Shown piece by piece: positions 12,984-25,956 of a stretch of DNA of 64,000 nt. The position numbers were made by a program, and so were the translations under genes. Numbering within the stretch: position 1 is the first letter of the stretch; each line of letters opens with the position of its first letter. Under the pieces are notes generated by a model. That model had not been told where the DNA came from. It made no database searches and saw only the letters and a list, made by a program, of their open reading frames with translations. The stretch is from Lanius collurio (Eukaryota > Chordata > Aves > Passeriformes > Laniidae), in the NCBI GenBank assembly GCA_020086605.1, contig JACBWW010000016.1, positions 3,772,456-3,836,455 on the forward strand. Direction: 5' to 3'.

Positions 12984-13149
12984 TCCAACCCCTGCCACAA
13001 CGGTGGTGTGTGCTATTCAATCTGGGATGACTTCACCTGTGCATGCCCCCCTAACACAGTGGGGAAGGCATGTGAGGAAGTTAAATGGTGTGAGCTTGGG
13101 CCCTGTCCTCATGAAGCACAATGCCAGCTGGTGCACCAAGGATTTGAAT
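12984..13149 (+). CDS. CRB1: CRB1 exon 8 homologue: two EGF repeats
   Basis: 166 bp. It codes an EGF ([19 protein letters not shown]...) and most of a second ([15 protein letters not shown]...). The donor needs care: the more obvious GTACAT at 13154 would put the next exon out of frame and give an immediate stop. The donor GTAGGT at 13150 leaves one base, and joined to the acceptor at 15471 restores cysteine followed by LANAVFSG, which parallels human CRB1. I therefore end the exon at 13149. Confidence 0.88.
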
Positions 13150-15471
13150 GTAGGTACATTTCAGTTGTTCCAATCATCTTTGGAGATCAGCAATAGACAT
13201 TTTCAGCAACATGTCCTTGAAATGAAGTATTCACTGCCTTTAAAGTTCATTCAAATGTTGTTTATGTATTAAAATAATAGCTATGTCAGTTTAATTAACC
13301 TTAATGGGAAGAGTCTGCCCTACCCAACCCAGAGATTCTCACCCAGACCCCCTGACTCAGACACTGATGTTTACAGGACCTTCAGTTTTGACTTACTCAG
13401 CCCAGCTAGTCAAGGTTATCCAATAGATCAGTACATTACCCTCACACTTCCACTGCAAAGAGATAAGAGGTTAATCCAGGGGTGGATTAACCTTAGAATG
13501 TTCTCTATCCTCCTGAAAAGACAAGCTACATAACTTACATGGCATCATTTGAATTTCTTAAATCTTGAATAGCATTGAAGGAAGTCACCTCAATTCCTGC
13601 AGTGCAGTTGTTCAGGCAGCATCTTCGTAAGGAGCACCTGCATGCCAAGCAGTCCATTTGAAAACTGATGACCATTAGTTGCCTTAGCCACCCTGCACAT
13701 CTCGTTCCTTCTTCACTTTCCTTCTCCTCACCCTGGAGTGGAATTAAAAAAGCAAATAGGTATTTTTAAGAAATTTTTTTTTATTTCTACTATCGAAGAA
13801 AGCCCTGCAAAGGCTGGGTAGGCTTTAAGTCTGCCACTCAGTCTGATGGAATCTGATAGAACAGCTGACTCTTAGGAATGGGAAGGCTGCTCAACAAAAG
13901 ATCTCTACCACAGACTGACCAATATGATACTATTTTTTGTGCAGATTGTTAGACTCAGCATTGCAGGACTGGTTAAAATTGTAACTGAAATTAAAATAAT
14001 AGCTCCTTCTCTCAGAGATGTCTTTAATAACATCAAAATACATTCTCTTGTAAAATCTGCTATTGCATTTTAGGATAGAACAGAAACACTCAGAAACAGT
14101 GAAGTGAAAAGTATCTGAACTGGCTCCTTCTGCTAAACTCAAGTTCATTTACACGTTCAGTGACTCAAGGTTGTCTCATTTAGATTTCTGTGCTGGTTTA
14201 TGTGACAACAGTAGGAAGTTTCCCTAATAGATATTCAAAAATTCCTGCACTACAGAACTGAATTTTTAACTAGTTGTATTCTTAGCTACAGGATAAACTT
14301 CTTGTTATTCAACACAGGATAACAAAATAAAAGCCTTCCTGGGCAGTGAGTTCTCTGCCTGGTGTCTTCTGCTTAAAAAACCTCAGCAGGTTTGTGAGAT
14401 ATTAAAAAAGCAGGAATAATGAAAAACTCTGAATTTCCTTTTAGTATGATTCCCTCTGAGGAAACTTTTTCTATGAGAAAGGCACCACATTTGATGCCCC
14501 AGGAAATGCAGTTATGCCTCTGCTGCCTTAGCATCAGGATATACAGTCAATAACTTTGTACTGGGACTCCCAGGGTTCTTTTCCTTAAGATTGACTAAGC
14601 CCAGAGATAGTTCAGAAACCCATCTTATCTCAGACCTTTCAGAGCTATTTCTTTCTGAAGTACAGACAGAAGACATTACTTCCTGTCCCTCCTCCCTGCC
14701 TATAATTCTCAGAAACCTCGGAACGTTTAAATTTACAGCCCAGTGAGTAAGTGCATTTTAGTAGAAACCATGTTAATGAAAGGTGTCAAATACCTTTGTG
14801 AAAATGTCCATAAAGCTGCCACAAGGTTGCCCGTCAATTTTCACTCACAGCAGTGTGAGCTGAGAGCTGCTGCCCTCCCAGTCCCACCAGCACAGGGCTG
14901 TAGCAGTGCCTGCCCAGCAGGAGAAGCTGGCTTTAAATGTGGCAGGAGTGATTCTGCTTACAGGAATTTTGAAGGGGCTTTGCATAATTGACTTCAAGTA
15001 AATTCATCCTTTTGCATTGGTTAGATAAAATTGGGATCCAGACAGATACTTGATAAAACATCTTAAGACACACCTAAGAAAAAAGGAATTGGGAAGAAAT
15101 GTTCACCCCATCTGGATCTGTCACAGGGAATAACTGGTTGCCCACACTCGGGGAACAAGCATAAAATGAAAAATATGTCTTCTTTTGAAATACAGGATAA
15201 CAGTAATGTAGAATTGTATATTAGAGTGATAACCTGAGATGATGGAGAGCAGTACACTTTGGATGTCTCTACAGCTGATGCTGGCACTGCCCTGTAATTT
15301 CCACAGCCATGAGAGGCAGATCAGGAAAAATGAAACACTGGTGGAATTTGACTGTTTTTCAGCAAACCCCAAAGGAGTTACATGGCAGGGAGCATGTGCA
15401 CTTGGAGAGACATTGCTCCACATGCGTTGGTGTAAAACTGGCCTGGTTTCTCAATTGCTGTCTTTGCACAG
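13150..15471 (+). other. CRB1: CRB1 intron with one notable palindrome
   Basis: About 2.3 kb, mostly unremarkable. The inverted repeat at 13468-13493 is listed separately. The open frames at 14743-14991 and 15239-15471 show no domain; the second runs into the next exon only because no stop happens to precede the acceptor. Confidence 0.6.
13468..13493. promoter_or_regulatory. Perfect 11-bp inverted repeat of TAATCC/GGATTA sites
   Basis: AGGTTAATCCA, then GGGG, then its exact reverse complement TGGATTAACCT. Each arm holds a TTAATCC core, the sequence preferred by bicoid-type homeodomains such as CRX and OTX2, placed head to head in an intron of a photoreceptor gene. It could be a dimeric regulatory site or simply a chance palindrome. 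Confidence 0.4.
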
Positions 15472-16378
15472 GTCTTGCTAACGCGGTGTTCAGCGGCCGG
15501 AGCAGCGCGATATTTTACAGAAGCAATGGGAAAATCAGCAGAGACCTCACCAATATCATCTTTGGCTTTCGAACCAGGGACACTGACGTGATCCTGCTGT
15601 ATGCAGAGAGGGAGCCTGAGTTTGTCATCATCAGTATCCACAACTCCAAACTCCTGTTCCAATTGCAAAGCGGCAACAGCTTCTACAGGCTGACCCTTGC
15701 GAGTTCAGTGCCTGTGAGTGATGGCAAATGGCACCAAGTGATGGTCTCCATGGTGGAGCCCCTGTCCCAGTCCTCCAGGTGGCACATGGATATAGACAAC
15801 AAGAAAGACATAGCAACCAGCACAGCTGCTGCAGGAAGCCTCAACTTTTTAAGAGAAGAGACAGACATCTATGTGGCTGACAAGGCTTTTGACAGCCTGG
15901 ATGGCCTGCGAGGGTGCATGAGCACCATAGAAATCAGTGGCATTTATCTCTCATACTTTGAAAATGCTGACATCCCTACTAAAAAACCTCAAGAGGAGCA
16001 ATTTCTCAAAATATCTGCAAATCCCACTTTTACTGGGTGTTTGCAGGCAGATTTCTGCAGCTCAGACCCCTGTATGCATGGAGGGATATGTGAAGACTCA
16101 TACACTTCCTACCACTGCGTATGTACCGATGGATGGACTGGCAGCTACTGTGAAGTCAACATTGATGAGTGCTCTTCAAACCCCTGCATCCATGGGAACT
16201 GCACAGATGGGATTTCCTCCTATGAGTGCAGCTGTGAGCCTGGTTACACAGGGGAGAACTGTGAAGAGGACATAGATGAGTGCCATGGCCACCAGTGTGT
16301 GAATGGGGCCACTTGCATTGATGAGGTTAATGGATACTCCTGCCTGTGTGCTGCTAACTTCACTGGGAGGTTTTGCAG
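15472..16378 (+). CDS. CRB1: CRB1 exon 9 homologue: laminin-G 3 and three EGF repeats
   Basis: 907 bp, acceptor CTTTGCACAG and donor TGCAG|GTACTG. It enters with two bases, completing a cysteine, and leaves with two. It codes the third laminin-G domain (about exon residues 5-195: [52 protein letters not shown], ending before ADFC), then three EGF repeats. The last two begin VNIDEC and EDIDEC, so they are of the calcium-binding type. The plus-strand frame is open upstream of the acceptor from 15309, but that part is intron and lacks similarity to CRB1. Confidence 0.95.
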
Positions 16379-17633
16379 GTACTGTAAGCAAGGCTGATCC
16401 ACATGATTTTGTCAAGTCTCTTCTGAAGGGTTTTTACCTCACTGATGTCTTTGTTTTAAACACAGATGTTTTGCATCTGTCTCTATATAGATCATGGCTG
16501 TGGAGCCAGTGTATGAAGAGTACAGAAAGTTGTACAGATCAATTAGTTGTGGACTGAGGCAGTGGAGAGCTGCCAGCTCAGGCAGAGACTGATGAGGCAA
16601 GGATTGAAGGAACCAGGCACAGCTCTGCTGCCGTGTTCTGCTGCCAGCATTGGTCCTATGAACTCTCTGATGACAAGATTACAAGCCTTCCAGAGATTGA
16701 AAATACATGTGCTGCATCTTCTTTTCAGAGAAAAAAAAGTCTTAAGGTTTTTAAATCACTAAAACTATAATTTATTAGACCAATGTAGCTATAGAGCTAT
16801 AAATAAAGGAATTCAGAATTGCTCAGAGAAAATAACAATAAGAAAAGAAATAGTTTTTCTCCTCACACACCGCATGTTTTCTGGTTTGGTCTTTTCCTCT
16901 CAGATTGCACTCAGTCCTGCTGGCTACAAACACCACACAGCCCACTTTTCCCATTGCTTCTGACACTGCTCACATGCTGTTTCCTATTCTTTCCAGACTC
17001 TCCTCTAGAACGGCTGCAGGGTCTCCCTTTAAGTGCCTTTCTCTGCACACTCCTAAAATTCTCCCCTCTGAGCATGTCCCATTCCTCTCCGAGAAGGCAA
17101 AATCCTTCTCCTTCCTCCAGAGGACTCCAATAAATCCAGTCTGCTGCAGCCCAAAGGATGCAAACAGACAATCACCTTTATGCTACCTCACTACAGTATT
17201 TTAGGATATAATTACAAAATTTGGCAGGTTTTGTTTATTTTTTCTGAGTTGTGAGGACATCCTCAGATTTGAACATGCCTTATGGTTGCCCAGTATAGTC
17301 TGTTTTGTATGTTAAGTCTCTCTTTTGAAATCTTATACTAAGTTGTCCAGGTACCACACAGAGCCACATCAGTAATGTAAGCAGAGTGATGCCCTTTTTT
17401 TTTTTTTAAAACTGAGAAATGAATCATTAATTTGCCAGTAGATATTTGGAGAAGAAACACTAAATCCATCAAATTAAAAAAGTTAGGCAAAACATGTTCT
17501 GGGAGTCTTAAATCTGAGTTCCATCTGTCATTCCTTTGGGCAATACCCTGCTCCCCTGCTTCAGCTGAGAGAGCACGAGACACCCAGAAACAAGGACAGT
17601 GCAAATAACTGCTGCTGCCTTCTTTTCACCCAG
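16379..17633 (+). other. CRB1: CRB1 intron; nothing else seen
   Basis: 1255 bases, pyrimidine-rich around 16.85-17.1 kb, with a short T run near 17.4 kb. The acceptor at the end is CTTCTTTTCACCCAG. Confidence 0.7.
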
Positions 17634-17762
17634 ATATCGAAGATTACCTTACACAGTTTGTGGGAACGAAGAGAGGAACCTCACCTGCTTCAACTACGGC
17701 AACTGCACGGACCTTGGTGGCGAGCTGACCTGCGTGTGCCTGCCGGGCTTTGTGGGAGAACG
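17634..17762 (+). CDS. CRB1: CRB1 exon 10 homologue: EGF repeat
   Basis: 129 bp, entering with one base and leaving with two (donor CG|GTGAGA). It codes [19 protein letters not shown] and the rest of an EGF to GFVGER, the cysteine after it being completed by the next exon. Where I remember the human EGF reading NGGNC, this copy has NYGNC, so a usually conserved glycine is a tyrosine. Fold-critical cysteines are all present. Confidence 0.93.
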
Positions 17763-20715
17763 GTGAGAGGCTTGTCCTGCACATCTGTGGGGAGCACCTG
17801 TTCCAAAACCTGTTCCAAAGAGCCCAGAGGGTAACAGTCAGCCCTCTGGCAGAAATACAAAGGAGCTGTTTAAGTGCAGCAGTTCCTTGCTTGAGTGACT
17901 CTGAGGGTCAGAGGTATTGCAGTTTTAGGCAAAAATCACAAATGAATGCAGCAAGGCTCAGTCCAATGCAGCACCAGTAATCCAGATGCTATTTCTTAAA
18001 CAGCACTGCATGTTTGCTTGTCTGTGCGTTCTTTTGGCTTCTGTGCCAAATTTTCATATGACAAGTTGTTAGAATGTTACTTTTCCATAGGTGAGGACAC
18101 ATAAACACATGTATCCTGCTCATCTATATAAACCAGCTACATGCTCTGGCACATGAACATGCAAAGCTGTTTCATTTTCACATGTCTGCTGTGAATATTC
18201 AGTTTATTGCATCACAGAGATGGTAATAGGAGTCATACCTGGTGGCATGGTATGCCATGCTCTCTTACTGAATGCTGAAGTATGAAAACAGAATTATTTC
18301 TTTTAGAAGAGATTAAGGAATACTTTGCACATGTTATTGTTTATCCCAAAACAGAGGGACCTTCCTCACAGTGAAATTTTTATCTTGCATTCTTGTAACA
18401 CCAGTTAACACTGGCCTTCAAAGAGCTCTGGAGCAGGGAGGGCTGAGAGCCTCTGGGCATCAGGTGCTGTAGAAATTTAGGAAGGCATTGTCCCAGTCAT
18501 AGTCTGAACAGGTAAGGGCATTTTGGATAGTGAGACAGGAAATATTGTATATACTCATGGAGAAACTAGCTTTATATCAGAGTATAATATCCAAAAGTTC
18601 AACAGGACCAAGCTGTAACACAGAGAAGTTTCCAACAAAAGGTTTTCATTCTCTCAAAAACTTACAAGCCCACTGATTTTGTGGAAGGAGTACAGTAGGC
18701 TGTAAAACAGATTAAATGAAAATTTCCACCCACTCAATGCACAGTTTAGTTGGTAGATACGTTTGAATTGCACTGTTAACAGCCAAGTCACCTGTGTACC
18801 ACCTCACAATATTCAACAAGGGGGAAAAGAATACAATAAAATAAAATTTTAAAAAGTAAAAGCATATTCATAGCCACTTCTGTACTGCGTATATTTCTTG
18901 GGACTTCAAGGTAGGAGCAAAGCACTTTTTCCTTCTCCCTTCCCCTGCCAGCCAACTTGCTAACTACAGCTTTGGGAATGAGCCGTCCTTCCATCCATCC
19001 CACTGGCTGGCAATAATCTCTCTTTTATGGTTCCCAAGGTTCTCGTATGGAGCAGCAGCCTTGTGCCCGGCGAGCTGCACGTTAACTGCGTGTGGCAGCA
19101 GGCACTCTTCTCCAGGGTCTGAAATGCACCATTTGGCCTCTGTTCCTCCAGGCTGCCAAACCATAAACCAGCAGTACTTCCATGCTTGGAGGTCTCACTA
19201 GATCAAATGAGAACATTTCACCCTTTTTTTTTTTTTTTCTTTTCAGAATAAATTCAAATATATCTGTTAATAAGAAAATTAAAACCAAACCCCTTTGTGC
19301 ATTTATCTATTAGGTTGATAAAGCAGGCATTTTCCTTTAAGACAATATTTCATCCCTCAGAAAGCCACCAGTGCACACTATAGAGAAAAAAGCATCCTTC
19401 TATGCCAATCTACTGACTTGGGATCACACAAAAAAACAAAGCCCAGTGAACTTAATAGCAGCTAGAAAGGGCAATGTGGAAAGATTACTCTCCATAAAAG
19501 AAGATAGAGCTCTCTCTCAAAAACAAATTTGTCATTCAATTCAGGCTGGAACTTTCAAATTATGTAAAGGGAGTCAGGTTTTTAAGTGTCCCTGAAACTC
19601 ACTTGGATTCAGATACCTGATTCCCTGGAAGATTTGAGGGGATTTTGGCTTTTTTTTTTTTTTTTTTTTTTCCATAGGTAATTTCAAAGCTATAAAATTT
19701 ATGTATATTGGATAAATACCTTAGCTCTTTGAAGTATATGAATATAATTTACCATTTAAGGAAGACATTGAAAGATGTTTAGATTGAGTAAAAGTGTTTC
19801 ATAGAAAAAAATACTCTGATGCAAGATTAAAATTTTATTGCTTGATTATGAATATGATTGAACAAAGCAATTCCTTATAATTCAGAGATAATTTCTCACA
19901 TTCCTCTCCAAATATAAACCTGTATTTTTACTTGGAAAAATTAGGATTAGCTGTTAGCATTATTTGATAAAAGGGAGCAGGGAATTAAAAGGGAACATTG
20001 TCAGAGCAGAAAAATCACCAAATCATTAGTGGTTTTCAGACAATCTTACACCATTATCTTTCTACTGGCTGCCTTGAGAAATAACAACTCATATTTCTTT
20101 TATCACCAGAATTAACTCCAAAACATTTAGCAATGTGTATTAAAGCTTATAACACGTGTCCTGCACCGCTCTTACCACTCTTGGGGCCCATCTCAGAGAG
20201 ACTGGACAGGAAATGGTGCTGGGATCTATTGGCATTCCAAATTGAAGGAAGAAAATAAAAGGGTTAAAAAAACCCGAAAAAAGCAGGTGAATATTTGCAG
20301 GATCACTCAGCTGGGAAAAGCACACATTTGTTTGACTGATATCCAGATTGCTGAGAAGGAAAATGTGCCCTCAGCTTCTTAGAACAATGAAAAGGACAAG
20401 CAAGCTGACAGCAGGACTTGCACCAGAGCTGGCTCTAAAATCATGCAAGAACTTTCACTGCACCTTGCTAAGCACCATTAACCAGCTTTACAGAGATGGA
20501 ATTGCCTGTTTAACTATCTGTGTTTGAAAATCATACAGGAAGTTCAGGATTTGAGTGGGGCTAATCAGCTAGTTAATAAAACATAAACATGTGTGGAAAT
20601 ATGCCCCAGAGCATCTTCCTCTCCCTCCCCACAAAGCTTCTGAATTAAAAATGTGCCTGTTTGACGCATTTGGTTCCTGGTTTCAGAGGCTGACTGTTTG
20701 CAGTCTCTCCCCCAG
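17763..20715 (+). other. CRB1: CRB1 intron; no gene seen
   Basis: About 2.95 kb of AT-rich sequence with T runs at about 19.22 and 19.65 kb. Open frames here have no recognisable domain. Confidence 0.6.
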
Positions 20716-20842
20716 GTGTGAGAAGGACATTGATGAGTGCAGCTCTGACCCGTGTCTCAATGGGGGCCTCTGCCAGAACCTCCTCAACAAGTTCCACTGC
20801 CTGTGCGACGTGAACTACGCTGGCGACCGCTGTGAGATCGAT
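20716..20842 (+). CDS. CRB1: CRB1 exon 11 homologue: membrane-proximal EGF (canonical form)
   Basis: 127 bp, acceptor CTCTCCCCCAG, donor GAT|GTAAGC, ending on a codon boundary. It codes the last calcium-binding EGF, starting [19 protein letters not shown] and ending AGDRCEID. In the canonical transcript it joins the transmembrane exon at 45482 across a 24.6-kb intron. The same acceptor also serves a read-through form described in the next entry. Confidence 0.94.
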
Positions 20843-20968
20843 GTAAGCGACCTCTCCTTTTTTGTCTCTTTGCTCTTGTGGCAGAATCTCTTTCAGCTTC
20901 TCTCCTATCTCATTCTACGAATGGATGATGAGCCAGCAGTCGAGTGGGGTGATCAGGATGACTATTGA
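20716..20968 (+). CDS. CRB1: CRB1-B-type alternative terminal exon (read-through of exon 11)
   Basis: If the donor at 20843 is not used, the frame stays open for 41 more residues to a TGA at 20966-20968. The added part begins [20 protein letters not shown], continues hydrophobic for a few residues (a membrane-span-sized segment of about 22), then turns into a short acidic tail, [16 protein letters not shown]. This replaces the canonical transmembrane and FERM/PDZ-binding tail. The switch from soluble EGF to a clean membrane segment plus charged tail is unlikely in random intron and resembles, from memory, the alternative end of human CRB1 short isoforms. With the exon at 4186 it gives a 1001-residue protein with signal peptide, EGF and three laminin-G domains, and its own anchor, but no Crumbs PDZ motif. 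Confidence 0.75.
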
Positions 20969-21307
20969 GCAGTCTTTAAACTTTTGTGTTTTACTGCAGC
21001 AGAAGATGCCTTGGCTAACCAGCTTAGCAAAGCAATACAAGTATCAGAGTTTTAAAACTTGTTTTATATTTCTCTGAATGGTTTTTCTGTGAATTGCTCC
21101 GGATCTGGTTTAGTTAATTCATTTAGTTTTAGAACAAATGCTAACAGATGTTAAAGAGTGTTTCACCCCACCTTTGCCAGAGCATTTCACCACATGGACA
21201 CTGCCAGTGGGTGACAGTGGGAAAACTAACAGGCAACACAATTGTCACATTTACTGAGGGTGGCATTCAAACCCTACTGCAATGAGTGGCAAAGACCCAC
21301 TGCCTTC

Positions 21308-21313
21308 AATAAA
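21308..21313 (+). terminator. Candidate poly(A) signal AATAAA for the alternative end
   Basis: A canonical AATAAA about 340 bases after the read-through stop codon. It would give a compact 3' UTR for the short isoform. AATAAA is common in AT-rich DNA, so this is positional support only. Confidence 0.4.
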
Positions 21314-24300
21314 TCTAATCTTAAATTAAATCTTCCAGGTGGTCACTACTTTTACATCACACACACCATGTTCATTGCTGTTCCTTTGGCAGTTAGGCCT
21401 CACAACTATGAAATCATGCAGGCTATTTTTGGATAATTAGGTAATGGTTTGGATTAGCAATTCACAACATGCTGAGGAGGCTCCCACATCCATTTGAATT
21501 AGTGTCAATCCTGCACTGATATCACTAATCCTGATCCTCTGCTCCAGTTACCTCTACACCTCCAATGTACTATATAGAGAACAAATAGGACTATCTTAAT
21601 CTTTACCAACATTTCCCCTTCCAAGAAATGCCCAATAAGTATTTCAGACTTGAAAAATCACAGATTTGTTGTTTGTTTAAAGATTTCTATAACTTCAAGT
21701 AAACCTGTGTTATTTCTTAGTAGATCAGTGTCATCAGACAAAAAAAAGGGATTTTTCCTTCTTAGGAAGCAAGTGAAGTAATTGGGTTGGTTGTTCATGG
21801 ATTCTTAAAAGAATGAAAATAAGGGACCTGAAAATTATGCACACCAGGAGATGTAACAAAATTTTTTTAGCAAAATATCTTTGTAGTTGCCTTCGAGAGT
21901 GCAGACACAACTGAAATACATTGCTAAATACTAAACATTTGTAAAAAGTGAAGGGGTTTTGTTTTTTTTAACCATTCTTTAAGGCAAAAATCCCGTGTAT
22001 AAATGGTGAAATAATTTATATGGACATTCATTATTATATTTGCATAGATTCTCTCTCTATGGTCCTTGAGTGAGGATTCAAAAGAATAAGAGTGTAGAGA
22101 GTGGTGTTTTGTTATTCAGCTATATGGCAGATAGCAGTTATAGGAAGGACTAATACCAGACTGGGAGGTTTTCTGACTGCAGAGGGAAAAACTGGTCTTT
22201 TGGAAATGCCCTAGAAACCACTGATATCATTTTCCCCCACTTCAAACCTGACCCTGTTCCTTCATCAGTCCTCCCTAACTCTCTGTGGGTTGGACTTGGT
22301 GCATCCAGGAAAAGCAAATCCCACCTTTAAATCTCCAGTGACGTTAGGACACCCTGAAATGTGTGCAAGTGAGATGCTAAGCTTTCTGTTTTCTGCCACA
22401 GCAGGATATGGCAGAGGCCCTGATGATGGATCAAGACGATTTTTTCTTTATAAATGCCCCCAAGTCTGTTACTTTTCTGAGTACTGTTCAGTGCACAAAT
22501 GCAGCAACATTTGTGCTACCAAAAACCCTACTCCTGTTTCAGGGGGGAGAAAACAAACAAACAAACTTTTGAACATTTGTGGAAAAAAAATCATGATTCA
22601 TCCCCGTCATATATTCCTGTTCCTAGCATCTGTCTTAGTATGAAAATTAAGCACAGTAAATTTACCTATAAGAATTGTACACAAGGATAAATATATATAT
22701 ATATAAATTCAGCAAAAAAAATGTTTACTCTTTGTAAGCAATCAATAAACACTGGATGGGAATGCATTGGAGATGTAATTAATGTAGCAGTGTCAGAAAC
22801 AAAACTATATATTCTATCAGATATAGGTTTACTTATCTTATTGGCAATCACATGTAATACTGGGAATTACAGAACACAGGCAAAGAGAAAAAAACAAAAC
22901 CAGACTGCATTTTAAATATATCTTTTTCCAATGAAAATACGGTTTTGGAAAATTGCTTTTATGTGGGAAAATCTAAAATAATATCGTATTATGTTGGGAA
23001 TTTTATTCCAAACTGTAGCTTTTATTTAATCATAGCAAAAAACATTCCTCAGTTCAGTATTATTGAAGTGAAAAATGAAAAATTAATCACAAAACTTGAA
23101 ATAAAAACTGTCCTATTTCAGAATGCTAACCAAAGGCAAAGAAATAGAAATCTTAAAAATTCAAATGAAAAAAAAACTACTGCTACTAACCAAAGCTGTT
23201 CAAAACTTTTTTTTTTTTTTCTTAAATAACTATAATTAAGAAAATAATGAAGTTTGGCCTGGTTTTATTTTCTCACTGAGTTTAGTTCAGCTTCCACGTA
23301 ACTAAATTGAACTCTTATGTACTTTATAGAATATGCACTACAGGACACACTACATTAAGCAAAGATTTCATCATGGTATTAATGTTGAGGAAAGGTAGAA
23401 AGCAATAAATGTAATCACAGTATGTTTGGCATTAGACCTATATCCAAAATGTGAAAACAAAAATAATACATTTGTCTAGAGATTCCAATACTCTTTCTGT
23501 TCCATACTAGAAACTTCATATGAGTGTTTATACAATATTAATATAAGCTTTATATTAATTTATAGCAATACATAAGCTTTAAACTAAACTGTATTTGCAG
23601 GGTATCAGTTCACTCTTTCTTTTACTAAAACACTCACCTGTAATTGAATTCTTTCCTTCCTCTAATGCCTTGTCATCATGAAACATCCCCTGGCCTCAAA
23701 AATGCTGCTCTTCTCCTCTTTGTACTTCTGTATCCTCAACTGCATTGTGCACGTGTACATAAATTTCCTATCTTTATACACAAAATAAACCTTCTGCCTT
23801 TGTCTCTTTATGTCTGCTCCTCATTTCCTGCTGATGGCTCTGTTCATTTGCTTTCAGTGTGCCATGTTTTCTGAACACTTCACAGGAACACCACACACCA
23901 ACGAAGGTTGCTTCATCCCAGGGTTTTCCAGGAGTTCTGGCAGGGCAGGGCCAGGCAGGTGCTTCCCTCTGAAGCTCTTCAACCACTCCAACCTCCCCAG
24001 GTGCAGTGCTGCAGGCTTGATATTTCTAGTTTTAAAAGCTAAAAAATAAATAAACAAATGCCAGATTAATTTAAATCATTTTCTTGTCTATTTTTTTTTC
24101 AAGAGCTGCAGGGTTCAGACAAGTGAAGGGAAACATGTATAGAAGCAAACATTGAAAAATAGCTGGATGAATAATGGCACTAAGCACTAATGTTTTTGTA
24201 AATACATCCAATTGTTAAGATTTTTTTAGAATTTGAGGGCCTGAAAAGGCCATTATTCATTATTAAAGTATAAACAAAGATCTTCCCACATCTCCCATGT

Positions 24301-25956
24301 TGCAATTGTGCTTCAAATCTTTTGATAGTTGATTTTTTTTTACTCAGAAGACAAATCCCCTGCTGAATTTGTGCTTTTGTGGAAAATCAGTTTTTATAAA
24401 AAAATAAAACATCAAAACACACTCCTACTAATTTGGGCATTGAGAAGAGGTTGGGGAATCATCATCTCAATATAGTCAGAATTAGAGGAGGGGTACAAGA
24501 CACGCAAAAGAAAGCAAGCCAAAAAGCAAGGTCATGGTTTTTGAAGGTGTGGGCTGTGATGCTCCATGTTGGTAATATCTGTAATGGATCCCTCTATGAT
24601 AATAAGACTCAAACTGTTTTTCAGATGCCAGCAACTGTCATTCAGAAAGCTGGGTAATGAGAAGTAACAGTGTTTGGGCTTGAGGCAGAATTAAGTTTTC
24701 TAAAAAGAGGGGGAAGACAGCAGTGATGGATACACTGGAAGGGAGAGCAGAGGGATTTGCATCAGCTGTGGGATGAATGAAAGCAGATTCTTCACTGTGT
24801 TTGGAAAATGCACGAGGGGCATTGCACTGAGGGAATGGCATATTTGCCTTATTCACCATTGTTCCTACTTCTGGCCCTTAGAAAAACAGGCTCTGACTGA
24901 ACCCCTCTCTGCATCAGTATCTTATGAAAATGTTAAATGCAAAGATCCCATGTGTTTGTGAATCTGAAAATATCCTCGATGCATGCCTATTTAGATTCTC
25001 TTACTCCCAGATTACTGAGGAAACTAGATCTGATAATCATTTACTCACTGCACGTGACTACAGTACTTTGGTAAACCTAAAAATAGGAAAAAATCTTCTT
25101 CAACCTAACAGTGATGAAATAAGATTTCATTCTTTCTTTGCAAATATTTTTTCTGTCCTGACAGCCAGAAGTTCAGCCAAGAGGGCATTTTACTTGTTTC
25201 TATTAACTTTCAGCACGTGAACTTATATATTTATATCTTGAGTTAGTGATTCTCCCTAAAAATAATGAAACTCTTGTTTGCAAAAACTTATTTAAAATTT
25301 CTACTTCAAAACTCACAAGGCCTGGTTGTAAGAACTATAACCCTAAAAAGGCAATAAAATAAAAGCTGCAGCAAATCTTCTTTTTGTGTTACTGAGATTT
25401 CTATTAGTTGAAATGGATCTCCAGGGAGTAAAGACAAAAGCCAGGGTTGGGTTTTGCATTTTGTTTCTTGTTTCAGGAGTGCCCTGAGCCCCATTAGATC
25501 GGGAGCACATCCTGCCAGGGCTGTGTCCTGCTGGTGCTGGCAAAAGGCACCAGCTGAGCTTTGAAAGTGCTCCTTGAACATTGTCACCAGCAGCACCTTT
25601 GGGACAGCACTCCCTCACAAAACACCCCCCTTCTCCTATTGTACGTGTGAATATACATGAGGCCTGAAAGTGGAGGTGGATTTCATGTCCCAGAATTCAA
25701 GTTCTCCTCGGCTGACAGAGCTGCTGCCCTGTGCTGCACCGCTGCTGCTTCCACGTCCTCTTCCAGCTGGTACCGTTCCATCCTCCTGGGCACAAGGACA
25801 AGCATCCTGCACTGGAGGTTATGATTCACACTTAATGTCATTAAAAATACACTGATAAGCATGTTGGATATGTTCAATATTGAATCTAAATTCGATAAAA
25901 CTCTCTCAGGCTTCCATAGCACAGACACAGGGAATTCTGATTGAATCTGCTCTACA

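Noticed and set aside
13108..13154. Extending CRB1 exon 8 to the GTACAT donor at 13154
   Set aside because: It would leave two bases, and joining to the only good acceptor at 15471 gives a stop within four codons; the donor at 13150 restores frame and the human-like sequence.
15309..15471. Starting CRB1 exon 9 at the upstream ATG of the open frame
   Set aside because: The sequence before the acceptor has no CRB1 similarity and the TCTTTGCACAG acceptor fits the required phase.
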